Shown here: piece by piece, positions 6,404-14,459 of the stretch
Layout: every line of letters starts with the position of its first letter
How positions within the stretch are numbered: the stretch's first letter is position 1
NCBI RefSeq assembly: GCF_000337375.1
Contig: NZ_AOJG01000038.1
Coordinates: forward strand, 57,639 to 121,638
Origin: Halorubrum lipolyticum DSM 21995
GTDB taxonomy: Archaea; Halobacteriota; Halobacteria; Halobacteriales; Haloferacaceae
DNA: 64,000 bases
Direction of reading: 5' to 3'
The notes under the pieces: model-generated
What the model was told of the DNA's origin: nothing
Database searches by the model: none
Seen by the model: only the letters and a program-made list of their open reading frames with translations
Made by a program: the position numbers and the translations under genes

Positions 6404-7642
6404 ATGAGTTCGGCAGATCCCCAAGGCCTGCAGGCCGTCCCCGAAGAGCTACAGAGCCGCGAGGCGTGGCTCGAGCCGTTCGACTGGTACGCGCGGATGC
6501 GCGAAACGGCCCCGGTCCGGTACGACCCGGAGCGTCGCACGTGGGACGTGTTCCGGTACGACGACGTGAAACGCGTGTTGGACGACGACGACGTGTTCTC
6601 GGTGGACCCTCGAGAGGCGACCGACTTCGTCGAACCCGAGGGGCCGGGAGAGGGGCTGATCCTCGACACGATGCTGTTCGAGGACCCGCCCCGTCACGAC
6701 GAGCTCCGGGGCGTCGTCGACGAGTGGTTCCAACCCCGGACCCTCGCCGACCGCGAGCCGCACTTCCGAGAGCTGGCGAGCGAGCTGCTCGACGACGCCG
6801 TCGGGGCGGACGGGCGGCTGGACGTCGTCGAGGACCTCGCGTACCCGTTCCCGGTGACGGTCATCGCGGAGCTGCTCGGCGTCCCGGCGTCGGACCGCGA
6901 CCGATTCAAGACGTGGTCGAACACGCTCGTGGAGGCCGCGAGCGACGACGAGAGCGCTGACGCGTTCGCGGACCGCCAACAGCAGATCCAGATGGAGATG
7001 GCCCAGTACTTCCTGGAGATGATAGAAGACCGACGTGAGGACCCCCGAGACGACCTCCTCTCGGTTATCGTCACCGCCGAGTCCGGCGCGGGAGGGCGAC
7101 TCTCACGCGAGGAGGCGCTCGGGATGTGCATCCTGCTGCTCGTCGCGGGGAACATCACGACGACAAACCTCATCGCGAACGCGGTGCGGTGTTTCGCCGA
7201 GGCGGACGGGGACCTGTTCGACGAGTTACGCGGGGACGACCGCGCGCTCACGAGCGCCGTCGAGGAGGTGCTTCGCTACCGGTCGCCGGTGCAGGCCATG
7301 AGCCGGGTCGCCACCGAAGACGTGACGATGCGCGGCGAGACCATCGAGGCTGGCGACCGGATCATCGCCTGGCTCGGCTCCGCGAACCGCGACGAACGGC
7401 AGTTCGAAGCGGCCGACGCGTTCCGGCCGGACCGGTCGCCCAACCAGCACGTCGGGTTCGGTCACGGGACCCATTACTGCCTGGGCGCGCCGCTCGCGCG
7501 GCTCGAAGCCAAAGTCGGGCTCTCGGAGCTCCTCGACCGCGTCGAAAACGTGCGACTCGCCGATGTACCCCTGCAGCCGACGCGAAGCTCGTTCATCTAC
7601 GGCGTCGAGTCGCTGCCGGTCCGCTACGACGAGCGACGGTGA
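6404..7642 (+). CDS. Cytochrome P450
   Basis: A 412-residue soluble class I-type P450 without a membrane anchor. The heme-ligand motif is FGHGTHYCLG with the cysteine at residue 359, and the ExxR motif is E288-V-L-R291. The I-helix reads LLLVAGNITTTN; the residue before the threonine pair, normally Asp or Glu in the proton-delivery pair, is Ile251. That replacement is directly visible and may alter oxygen activation or reflect peroxide use. No ferredoxin or reductase gene is adjacent. The gene stands alone behind a promoter with a perfect palindrome, suggesting substrate-responsive control. The substrate cannot be predicted. Confidence 0.93.
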   Translation: MSSADPQGLQAVPEELQSREAWLEPFDWYARMRETAPVRYDPERRTWDVFRYDDVKRVLDDDDVFSVDPREATDFVEPEGPGEGLILDTMLFEDPPRHDELRGVVDEWFQPRTLADREPHFRELASELLDDAVGADGRLDVVEDLAYPFPVTVIAELLGVPASDRDRFKTWSNTLVEAASDDESADAFADRQQQIQMEMAQYFLEMIEDRREDPRDDLLSVIVTAESGAGGRLSREEALGMCILLLVAGNITTTNLIANAVRCFAEADGDLFDELRGDDRALTSAVEEVLRYRSPVQAMSRVATEDVTMRGETIEAGDRIIAWLGSANRDERQFEAADAFRPDRSPNQHVGFGHGTHYCLGAPLARLEAKVGLSELLDRVENVRLADVPLQPTRSSFIYGVESLPVRYDERR

Positions 7643-7654
7643 AGCGGTTGAAAA

Positions 7655-7808
7655 TGGCCGGGGTGGGCTCCGAACCCACGATCTCCGCATGTCCCAGGTC
7701 CGAGGCTCGGCGGAGCCACGGGAAGGACGCGGACGCTTCCAAGGCGTCACCGCACCGAATCTCCGAACCCTATGAGTGCGGCGCTATGTCCAGCTAAGCC
7801 ACCCGGCC
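7655..7808 (-). tRNA. Elongator tRNA-Met (CAT) with 80-nt intron
   Basis: Read on the minus strand, exon 1 (7808-7771) gives acceptor GGCCGGG, a D-arm and the anticodon arm CCGCA-CTCATA; exon 2 (7690-7655) gives the rest of the loop, TGCGG, a TTCGGAG T-loop with GTGGG/CCCAC stem, and CCCGGCC plus discriminator A. The anticodon is CAT. The 80-nt intron (7691-7770) interrupts after the base next to the anticodon, the standard archaeal position, where a bulge-helix-bulge can form. Haloarchaeal elongator tRNA-Met genes are known to carry an intron of about this size. CCA is not encoded. Exact splice points could shift by 1-2 nt. Confidence 0.92.
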
Positions 7809-7881
7809 TCACCTTCCCGTACCGCGATGATACCCTTTAACCTTCCCATCCGTCGGGAGGTTGCGAACCGGTGACAGAGTC

Positions 7882-7972
7882 GGCGGGCAGTGGGCGGTGG
7901 GCAGTGGGCAGCGGGCGGCGGGCGGCGGGCAGCGGGCGGTGGGCAGTGGGCGGCGGGCGGTGGGTGGCGGGA
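7882..7972. repeat. 7-bp G-rich tandem repeat, 13 units
   Basis: Thirteen consecutive 7-bp units of the type RGYGGGC fill 7882-7972 between the tRNA-Met gene and the downstream plus-strand gene. The plus strand carries regularly spaced GGG runs, so a G-quadruplex is possible. The region has no plausible protein. Confidence 0.9.
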
Positions 7973-8072
7973 TTGCCCGCGAGACCGACGGCGCCGACCC
8001 CTCCGATCCCTCCGCGACCGCGGTCGACGCGGACCCCGCGGATTTATGGCCGACGGGTCGGATCTCCGGGAC

Positions 8073-9371
8073 ATGAGCCTTCCCGAACTGCTCGCGGGGA
8101 CCGTCGGCGACGAGGAGGTCGTGGCCGAGGTCCCGCTCGGGGGAGCCGACCGACTCGCGGTCACGCCGACGCGGACGCTCGTCTATCGCGGCGACGGCCT
8201 GCTGTCGGACGAGTCGGTCGCGGAGTACTCCCACGACGTCGAGCGCATCGCGGTCTCGACGGGTCGCCGCAAGGCGAAACTCACCCTCGGCTACGGCCTC
8301 GGCGGCGACGAGACGGTCTCGGTGCCGGCCAAGCGCGTCGACGACGTGCTCCACCCGGTCCTCGCGGGCGTCCTCTCCGCGACGGGCGTCACCGACCCCG
8401 GCGAGTCCGTGCTCCGCACCTTCCGCTTTTCGGAGCTCACGCTCGTCGTCACCAGCGAACGCCTCGTCAAACACGTCGGCTCCGCGGTGTGGGACGAGGA
8501 GTTCGAGGAGTTCGCCTACGCCGATCTCACCGACCTCGACTTCGAGGAGGGGACCGTCGCGACCGCGGTCGTGTTGACCCACGGCGGGCGCTCCGAGCGG
8601 TTCAAAGCCCCTAACGAGTCCGCCCGGGCGGTCCGGGAGACGCTCGTCGACGCCGTCTGCGCGTATCACGGCGTCGACAGCCTTGAGGAGTTCCGCGTGA
8701 CCGTCGCCGACGAGGACGACGCGGCCGCAGACGCCGGGAACGGCGGCGGGAGTACCACGGACTTCGGCGAGGGGCCCGACCCGCTGTCGGCCTCGCCGGT
8801 CGCGGACGCGGAGGCCGAGGCGGAGTCGGGAGTCGAGGCGAAGTCGAACGCGTCGGTCGCGGAGGAGTCCGCGAGAGCTCCGGGCGCCGACTCCGCCGAC
8901 TCGGCCGACTCCCCCGAGGGCCCTGTCGTCGACGATTCGGCCGACGCCGACCCGCTCGCTGACGACCCGCTCGCTGACGACCCGTTGGCCGACGACCCGA
9001 TCGCGGACCCGAAGTCGGGTTCGGCCGCGGATGCGGATCCGGCCGCGGACCCGGAGGCGGACTCGACCGCCGAGGTCGATCAGACGGCGCGGTCCGAGGT
9101 CGACTTCCCGAGCGACGCCGCGGGGGAGACGACGGCGGCGGAGATCGCGGCGACCGAGACGACCGAGACGACCGAGACGACGGACACGGCCGATCCGGCC
9201 GACGCGGACGCCTTCGACGGCTCGCCGTTCGAGAGCGCCGGCGTCGAGGGCGAGGACCTCGCGACCGAGATGGCCGAGCTGCGACACACCGTCGAACAGC
9301 AGTCCGAGCGCCTCGACAGGCAGTCCGCGCTCATCGAACAGCTGATCGAGGAGCTCCGCCGCGGCCGCTGA
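8073..9371 (+). CDS. Haloarchaeal hypothetical protein with acidic repeats and C-terminal coiled coil
   Basis: Residues 1-200 form a compact region rich in beta strands (ELTLVVTSERLVKHVG and similar), reminiscent of PH-like or YcfI-type folds, though no named family is certain. Residues about 210-385 are a very acidic, low-complexity linker that includes repeats of DPLADD, and the last 40 residues (TEMAELRHTVEQQSERLDRQ) form a short coiled coil. The start at 8073 (MSLPELL) is chosen because a TATA-like GATTTATG lies 27 nt upstream; an in-frame ATG at 8046 overlaps that box. Likely cytoplasmic, function unknown, single gene. Confidence 0.7.
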   Translation: MSLPELLAGTVGDEEVVAEVPLGGADRLAVTPTRTLVYRGDGLLSDESVAEYSHDVERIAVSTGRRKAKLTLGYGLGGDETVSVPAKRVDDVLHPVLAGVLSATGVTDPGESVLRTFRFSELTLVVTSERLVKHVGSAVWDEEFEEFAYADLTDLDFEEGTVATAVVLTHGGRSERFKAPNESARAVRETLVDAVCAYHGVDSLEEFRVTVADEDDAAADAGNGGGSTTDFGEGPDPLSASPVADAEAEAESGVEAKSNASVAEESARAPGADSADSADSPEGPVVDDSADADPLADDPLADDPLADDPIADPKSGSAADADPAADPEADSTAEVDQTARSEVDFPSDAAGETTAAEIAATETTETTETTDTADPADADAFDGSPFESAGVEGEDLATEMAELRHTVEQQSERLDRQSALIEQLIEELRRGR

Positions 9372-9453
9372 CTCCGGGCCGAGGCCTCGGGGAGTTCTCT
9401 CGGTCGATAGCTACAGGGGACCATTTTTAAACGCGAGGGCGAACCGTCGGACA

Positions 9454-10722
9454 GTGACCGCGCAACTGGGTACACGACTCGACGCGCTGTTGGGGAGCGT
9501 CGCGACCACGGAGGCCCGCGTCGCCGTGACCGCCGGGATCCTGCTCGCGACGGTCGCCGTCGGCTGGCTGCTGCTCCCCCGGGCCGTCCGGGCCACGGAG
9601 CGCGTCTCGACGCGCTGGCTGGAACGGTTCCTCGACGGGCGCGGCGAGAGCTCGATCGAGACGATGCGGGAGGCCGTCCCGGTCTCGTTCGGGCTGCGGC
9701 TGCTCGTCGGCGTCCTCCAGCTCGCGCTGTTCGCGCTCGCCGCCGTCGCGATACTGGCGCTGTGGGGGCGGTTCGCGCTCGTGGTCGCGGTGCTCCCGGT
9801 CGCGGAGAACGCGCTCACGGTCGGCGCGCAGGCGTTCGTCTCCCTGCTCCTCGTCGGCGCCGCCTACGTCGCGAGCGACGTGTTAGAGGAGTACGTCGAG
9901 GACCTCTCGGCTGACAGCGACCGCATCACCGCCCACCAAGAGCAGCTGCTCAGCCGGATCATGCAGGTCGGCGTGCTGGCGATCGCCGGGATAACCGTCC
10001 TCGGGATCTGGGGCGTGAACCTCGGCGGGCTGCTCGTCGGGGCCGGCTTCCTCGGGATCGTGCTCGGCATGGCGGCCCGACAGACGCTCGGATCGCTGAT
10101 CGCCGGCTTCGTTCTGATGTTCGCCCGCCCCTTCGAGATCGGCGACTGGGTGGAGATCGGCAACGAGGAGGGGTTCGTCACCGAGATCACCATCATGAAC
10201 ACTCACATGCGGAACTTCGACGGCGAGTACGTCGTCGTTCCGAACGACCTGGTCACCAACCAGGCGATCACGAACCGGAGCCGCGAGGGCCGGCTCCGGA
10301 TCCACATGGAGGTCGGAATCGGCTACGACGACGACCCCGACGAGGCCAGCGAGATCGCCGAGGAGGTGTTAGCGGAGATCGACACGATCGCCAACAACCC
10401 GAAGCCGTACGTGATCCCCTCCGGCTTCGGCGACTCCGCGATCCTGCTCGACCTCCGGTTCTGGATCGACCCGCCGACCCCGCAGGCGCGGTGGCGCTCG
10501 AAGGCGACCGCCGTCGAGGCGATCCAGCGTCGCTTCGCGGACGCCGGGATCTCCATCCCGTACCCGCAGCAGACCGTCACCTACCCGCCCGAGACCGCCG
10601 CGGGCGACGAGACGGTCGAGCGCGTCGAGCGCTTCGATGACGGCGGTCGGCGCTCCGAGGGCGGCGACGGTCGGCGCTCGGGCCGCAGCGGCGACGGCCG
10701 GCGGAGCGACCGTCCTACCTGA
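9454..10722 (+). CDS. MscS-type mechanosensitive channel
   Basis: A 422-residue membrane protein that should form a heptameric channel releasing solutes on hypo-osmotic shock. There are hydrophobic segments near residues 21-45, 70-100 and 115-140, then the pore-lining TM3 region with LLVGAGFLGIVLGMAARQ, followed by the beta domain (FARPFEIGDWVEIGNEEG, VVVPNDLV). The C-terminal tail is glycine-arginine-rich and disordered. The GTG start at 9454 lies 27 nt after TTTTTAAA (9424-9431), consistent with a leaderless transcript. The gene converges on the beta-helix gene and their stop codons overlap by 8 nt. Confidence 0.92.
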   Translation: MTAQLGTRLDALLGSVATTEARVAVTAGILLATVAVGWLLLPRAVRATERVSTRWLERFLDGRGESSIETMREAVPVSFGLRLLVGVLQLALFALAAVAILALWGRFALVVAVLPVAENALTVGAQAFVSLLLVGAAYVASDVLEEYVEDLSADSDRITAHQEQLLSRIMQVGVLAIAGITVLGIWGVNLGGLLVGAGFLGIVLGMAARQTLGSLIAGFVLMFARPFEIGDWVEIGNEEGFVTEITIMNTHMRNFDGEYVVVPNDLVTNQAITNRSREGRLRIHMEVGIGYDDDPDEASEIAEEVLAEIDTIANNPKPYVIPSGFGDSAILLDLRFWIDPPTPQARWRSKATAVEAIQRRFADAGISIPYPQQTVTYPPETAAGDETVERVERFDDGGRRSEGGDGRRSGRSGDGRRSDRPT

Positions 10723-12584
10723 GCGGCGCCGCACCGTCGACCGACGCGTTCGAGTCCGCCGGCTCGAACCGGACCCGAACCACGTCGTCGAGGGTCCCCG
10801 CGAACCCGCCCGTGTCGACGCGCTCTCGGAAGGGCGACGGGTCGCGCACGTCGGTGATTCGATACGCGCGGTCGACGTCGAGGGGGCGGTTCAGTTCGAC
10901 GAACAGCACCGACTCGCAGTCGCCGCGCTCGCCCCCCCCACGTCGGGAGCGTGACGGGGACCGCGTCCGCCCCGGCGCGGATGACGTGTCCGTCGGCCAA
11001 CCGCCCGTCTTCCCCGGTGCGGATCGCGCCGGGACCGTCGAACCCGTTGCGGTCGACGTCCGACGGGTCGGTGACGTAGAACGTCCCGTCCCAACAGTCC
11101 GCGTCGGACGGCTCGGCCTCCATGATCCGTCGGTACGACTTCTCCGCGACGTAGCCGACTCCCCCCGCGTCGGCGTCGAGGCCGCCGGCGCCGCTCTCGT
11201 CGGTTTCGAGGCCGCCGCTGCAAGACCGCTCCGCGTCTTCGGTTCGGTCGGAACCACCGCTTTCGTCGGAATCGTCACCTCGGTCGGAACCACCGCTTTC
11301 GTCGGAACCACCGGTCCGACCGGAGCTCTCGATCCGGTCGGCACTCCACGGGAGGAACGCGACGCGGTCGCTGACCGACTGCCCGCTCGGGTCGTCGAGG
11401 GGATTGTCTCCGTGGCGGGGCCCCGTCTCGTCTCCCCACCAGTTACACGTCGCGTCGATCGGTTCGGGGTACGAGGTCGGGGCCGCGACCACGCCGCCCG
11501 CCTCGTTGCCCTCGATGGCGTTGCGTCGGAGCACCGCCTCGAACTCGCCGCCCGACCGCAGCCTGTATCCCACCGCGTTTCCGGTGAGCGCGCAGCCGCG
11601 CACCTCGAGGGAGCCGTTGGTCTGTTCGATGCCGGCGCCGGCGTTGTCCCGAACGTCGCAGCGGCGGACGAGCGCCGCCCCGTCGAGCGGCGGGCCGCCG
11701 CCGGGCGCCGTCTCGAGTCCCCGGCCGCCGACCGCCTCGATCGGCGGTCGCTCGACGAGCGCCGTCCTGCGACCCGGCCCCTCGGTCGCGTCGAGCGACG
11801 GACCGCCCGCGGTGGCCGTCTCGATCCCCGGGCCGTCGGTCGCCTCGATCAGCGTCCGCTCGACCCTCGACCCGGCCGTCGCCGGGAGCGAGACGGGACC
11901 GCCGTTGTCGGCGACGACGGAGTCCTCGACGACCGCCGTCGCGCGAGGGCCCGCCCCGAGCGCCCGCTCGGCGTTCCCCCGTATCTCGCAGTCGCGTATC
12001 GCGACCTCCCCGTCGTAGATGTCGACCCCGCTGCCACCGTTTCCCCGGATCGCCGAGCCCTCGCACGCGATCTCCGCCTCGCCGTCGCCCCGCACGCCGT
12101 CGGCGGCGTTCCCGTCGATCGTCACGGAAGAGAGGGTCAGGGAGCCGCCCCAGCCGACATCGACGCCCCGCCGGAACCCCCGCACGGTGAGGTTCCTGAC
12201 CGTGACGTCACGCGCGCCGTCCCGGAGCCGGATCCCCGCCGGCCGTCCGTCGCCCTCCAGTCGGTGGCCCCGCCCGTCGATGGTCACGTCGCTCGCGGCG
12301 ATTTCGATCCCGCCGCCCTCCGCGGGGAGGTCCCCGTCGACGACGTACCGCCCGGGCTCGTCGACGGTCGTCGACTCGGCGATCGCCTCCGGGCCGTCGT
12401 CGCCGCCGCCGGATATCATCCGAACGCCGCCGATCCCGGCGAAGGCGAACCCCCCGCCGACGCCCCGCTGGAGGACCGCCCGCCGCGAGTGTCGGTCCTG
12501 TGAGTGCCCGTCCCGCGAGTGCCCTCCCTGCGGGCGGTCGTCCCCCTGCGGGCGGTCGTCCGGCGGATTCGCTTCGTTCGACAT
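10715..12584 (-). CDS. Tat-exported right-handed beta-helix protein, frameshifted near the C-terminus
   Basis: The N-terminus carries a Tat signal (SRRAVLQRGVGGGFAFAG, arginines 34-35), so the protein should be exported folded. Residues about 75-380 are strand-turn repeats of the parallel beta-helix type (VTIDGRG, VTVRNLTVRGFRRG, CEIRGN, CDVRDNAG), as in NosD-like and pectate-lyase-like surface proteins. A Ser/Asp/Gly-rich linker follows. At a run of eight C (10932-10939) the frame breaks: the reading from the start runs into antisense-like arginine-rich sequence, whereas one frame over continues sensibly with ESVLFVELNRPLDVDRAYRI and stops at 10715. This is either a sequencing error, phase variation or a decaying gene. 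Role unknown; possibly cell-surface carbohydrate binding. Confidence 0.7.
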
Positions 12585-12716
12585 GTGTACGGGAGAGACT
12601 GTCCCGAGGTCTCATCGTTATGCGCCGGCGAATCTCGCGTTAGCAGGCAGCTATTCGCGCCTCTCGACGAGGGCCGTCGGCAGCGCTCGTCTCGGTCGAG
12701 TCGCCCGGAACGGGGC

Positions 12717-14459
12717 TCACCGCTCCCGGCCGAACCCGGCCGCGAACGTCGCCTCGTCGACCGAGAGGACGGTCGGCCGGCCGTGCGGGCACGCGTACGG
12801 GCGGTCGCATTCGCCGAGCCGGTCGAGGAGGGACCGCAGCTCCGTGCCGTCCAGCTCTCCGATCCCGCCGCGCTTCAGCGACGGGTGACACGCCAGATCG
12901 GCGAGCAGCGTCTCCCGGGCGTCTCGCGGCGACTCGCCGCCTGCGAGCGTCGCGAGCGCGTCCCGAAAGGCGTCCGCGTCGGCCGCCCGCCCGAACGGCG
13001 CCGGGACGGTCCGGAGCCTGACGGTCCCGCCGCCGAACGGCTCCGTCTCGAACCCGAGCGCCGCGAGGGCGTCGGCGTGCGCCTCCGCGGCCGCCGCCTC
13101 GTCGGCCGACAGCGACGCGGTCGCCGGCGGGTCGAGCGGGACTGTCGGCACCGCCTCGCCGTCGAACGCCCGGGCGAGCCGCTCGTAGTTCACCCGCTCG
13201 TGGGCGGCGTGGCCGTCGACGACCAGCAGCTCGTCGCCGGCCTCGACGAGGAGGTAGAGGTCGCGGAACGTCCCGATCGGCGCCGCGTCCGCGAACGGCG
13301 CCGGGCGCTCGCCCTCGTCGCCGCCGACCGGCTCCAGCGCCCCGCCTATCCCCGTGTCGACCTCGGCCTTCCGCCGGAGGTCGGCGCCCGTGAGCGCGTC
13401 GGCGACGACCGACTCCACCGCGTCCGCGACCGCGTCGGCGTCGCGGAGCCCGACCTCCCGCTTCGCCGGGTGGACGTTCGGGTCCACGCGGGCGGGCGGC
13501 AGCGACACGTCCACGGCCGCCACCGGTTCGCGGCCGTCGGGGAGCAGCCGGCCGTACCCGGCCCGGACCGCGGCCGCGACCCGGTCGTTCCGGACCGGAC
13601 GCCCGTTCACCGAGACCCGGACGTGGTCGCGCGAGGAACGCGTCACCGACGGGTACGCGAGGACGCCGGACACGTCGACCGCGGTCGATTCGGTCCCGTC
13701 TCCACCGCTCGTCGCGATTTCGGTGCTCGCCGCGACCTCCGTCGACCGGCTCGCGGTCTCGCGGTCGTACGCGCCGAGGAGGGCGTCCGTTTTCCCGGAC
13801 CCCGGCGTCGACAGCGTCCGCGACCCGTCGTGCTCCAGCGCGAACGCGACTTCGGGGTTCGCGAGCGCGTAGTCGGCGACTAACGAGGAGATCCGCGCGA
13901 ACTCGGCCGCCGACCCCGCGAGCGACTCCCGGCGCGCGGGTCGGCCCGCGAACAGGTCCTCGACGACGACGGTGGTGCCGCGGGCGCGCCCGGCGTCGGT
14001 GACGGCGGGAGCATCCGAATCGAAGTCGCTCGCCGTCCCGTCGACGACGACCCGCGTCCCGACCGCGTCGCCGTCGCCCGTGACGAGTTCGAGCCGCGCG
14101 GCCTCGGCGATCGCGGCCAGCGCCTCGCCCCGGAAGCCGAGCGAGTCGACGCCGACCGGGTCGCCGTCGGGAGCGAGCTTGCTCGTCGCGTGGCGCTCGA
14201 CGGCGAGCCGGGCGTCCCCGCGGCCCATCCCGCGGCCGTCGTCGGCGACCCGGATCCGGTCGGTGCCGTCGCCGTCGACGGCGACCTCGACCCGCGAGGC
14301 GCCGGCGTCGAGCGCGTTGTCGACGAGTTCGCCGACAACCCGAGCGGGACGGGTGACGACCTCGCCGGCGGCGATCCGGTCGACGGTGGCGGGAGCGAGC
14401 CGGCGGACCCGGCCCGGCGTTCGCTCTCCATCCCCGCCGACGCGCTCCTCACCCGTCAT
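12717..14459 (-). CDS. mutL: DNA mismatch repair protein MutL
   Basis: A 580-residue MutL. The N-terminal GHKL ATPase has the motifs [27 protein letters not shown] and [12 protein letters not shown]. The C-terminal dimerisation half has [14 protein letters not shown], corresponding to the DQHAxxxExxxE endonuclease motif, with LACHPSLK and CPHGRPT completing the metal site, so it is probably a nicking endonuclease rather than the methyl-directed type. MutL couples mismatch recognition by MutS to strand incision. Its start overlaps the 3' end of mutS by 11 nt, indicating a mutS-mutL operon with coupled translation. Confidence 0.95.
   Translation of the reverse strand: MTGEERVGGDGERTPGRVRRLAPATVDRIAAGEVVTRPARVVGELVDNALDAGASRVEVAVDGDGTDRIRVADDGRGMGRGDARLAVERHATSKLAPDGDPVGVDSLGFRGEALAAIAEAARLELVTGDGDAVGTRVVVDGTASDFDSDAPAVTDAGRARGTTVVVEDLFAGRPARRESLAGSAAEFARISSLVADYALANPEVAFALEHDGSRTLSTPGSGKTDALLGAYDRETASRSTEVAASTEIATSGGDGTESTAVDVSGVLAYPSVTRSSRDHVRVSVNGRPVRNDRVAAAVRAGYGRLLPDGREPVAAVDVSLPPARVDPNVHPAKREVGLRDADAVADAVESVVADALTGADLRRKAEVDTGIGGALEPVGGDEGERPAPFADAAPIGTFRDLYLLVEAGDELLVVDGHAAHERVNYERLARAFDGEAVPTVPLDPPATASLSADEAAAAEAHADALAALGFETEPFGGGTVRLRTVPAPFGRAADADAFRDALATLAGGESPRDARETLLADLACHPSLKRGGIGELDGTELRSLLDRLGECDRPYACPHGRPTVLSVDEATFAAGFGRER

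Noticed and set aside
10812..12503. Plus-strand open frame antisense to the beta-helix gene
   Set aside because: Composition is Arg/Pro/Val-rich shadow, while the minus strand has a Tat signal and ordered beta-helix repeats.
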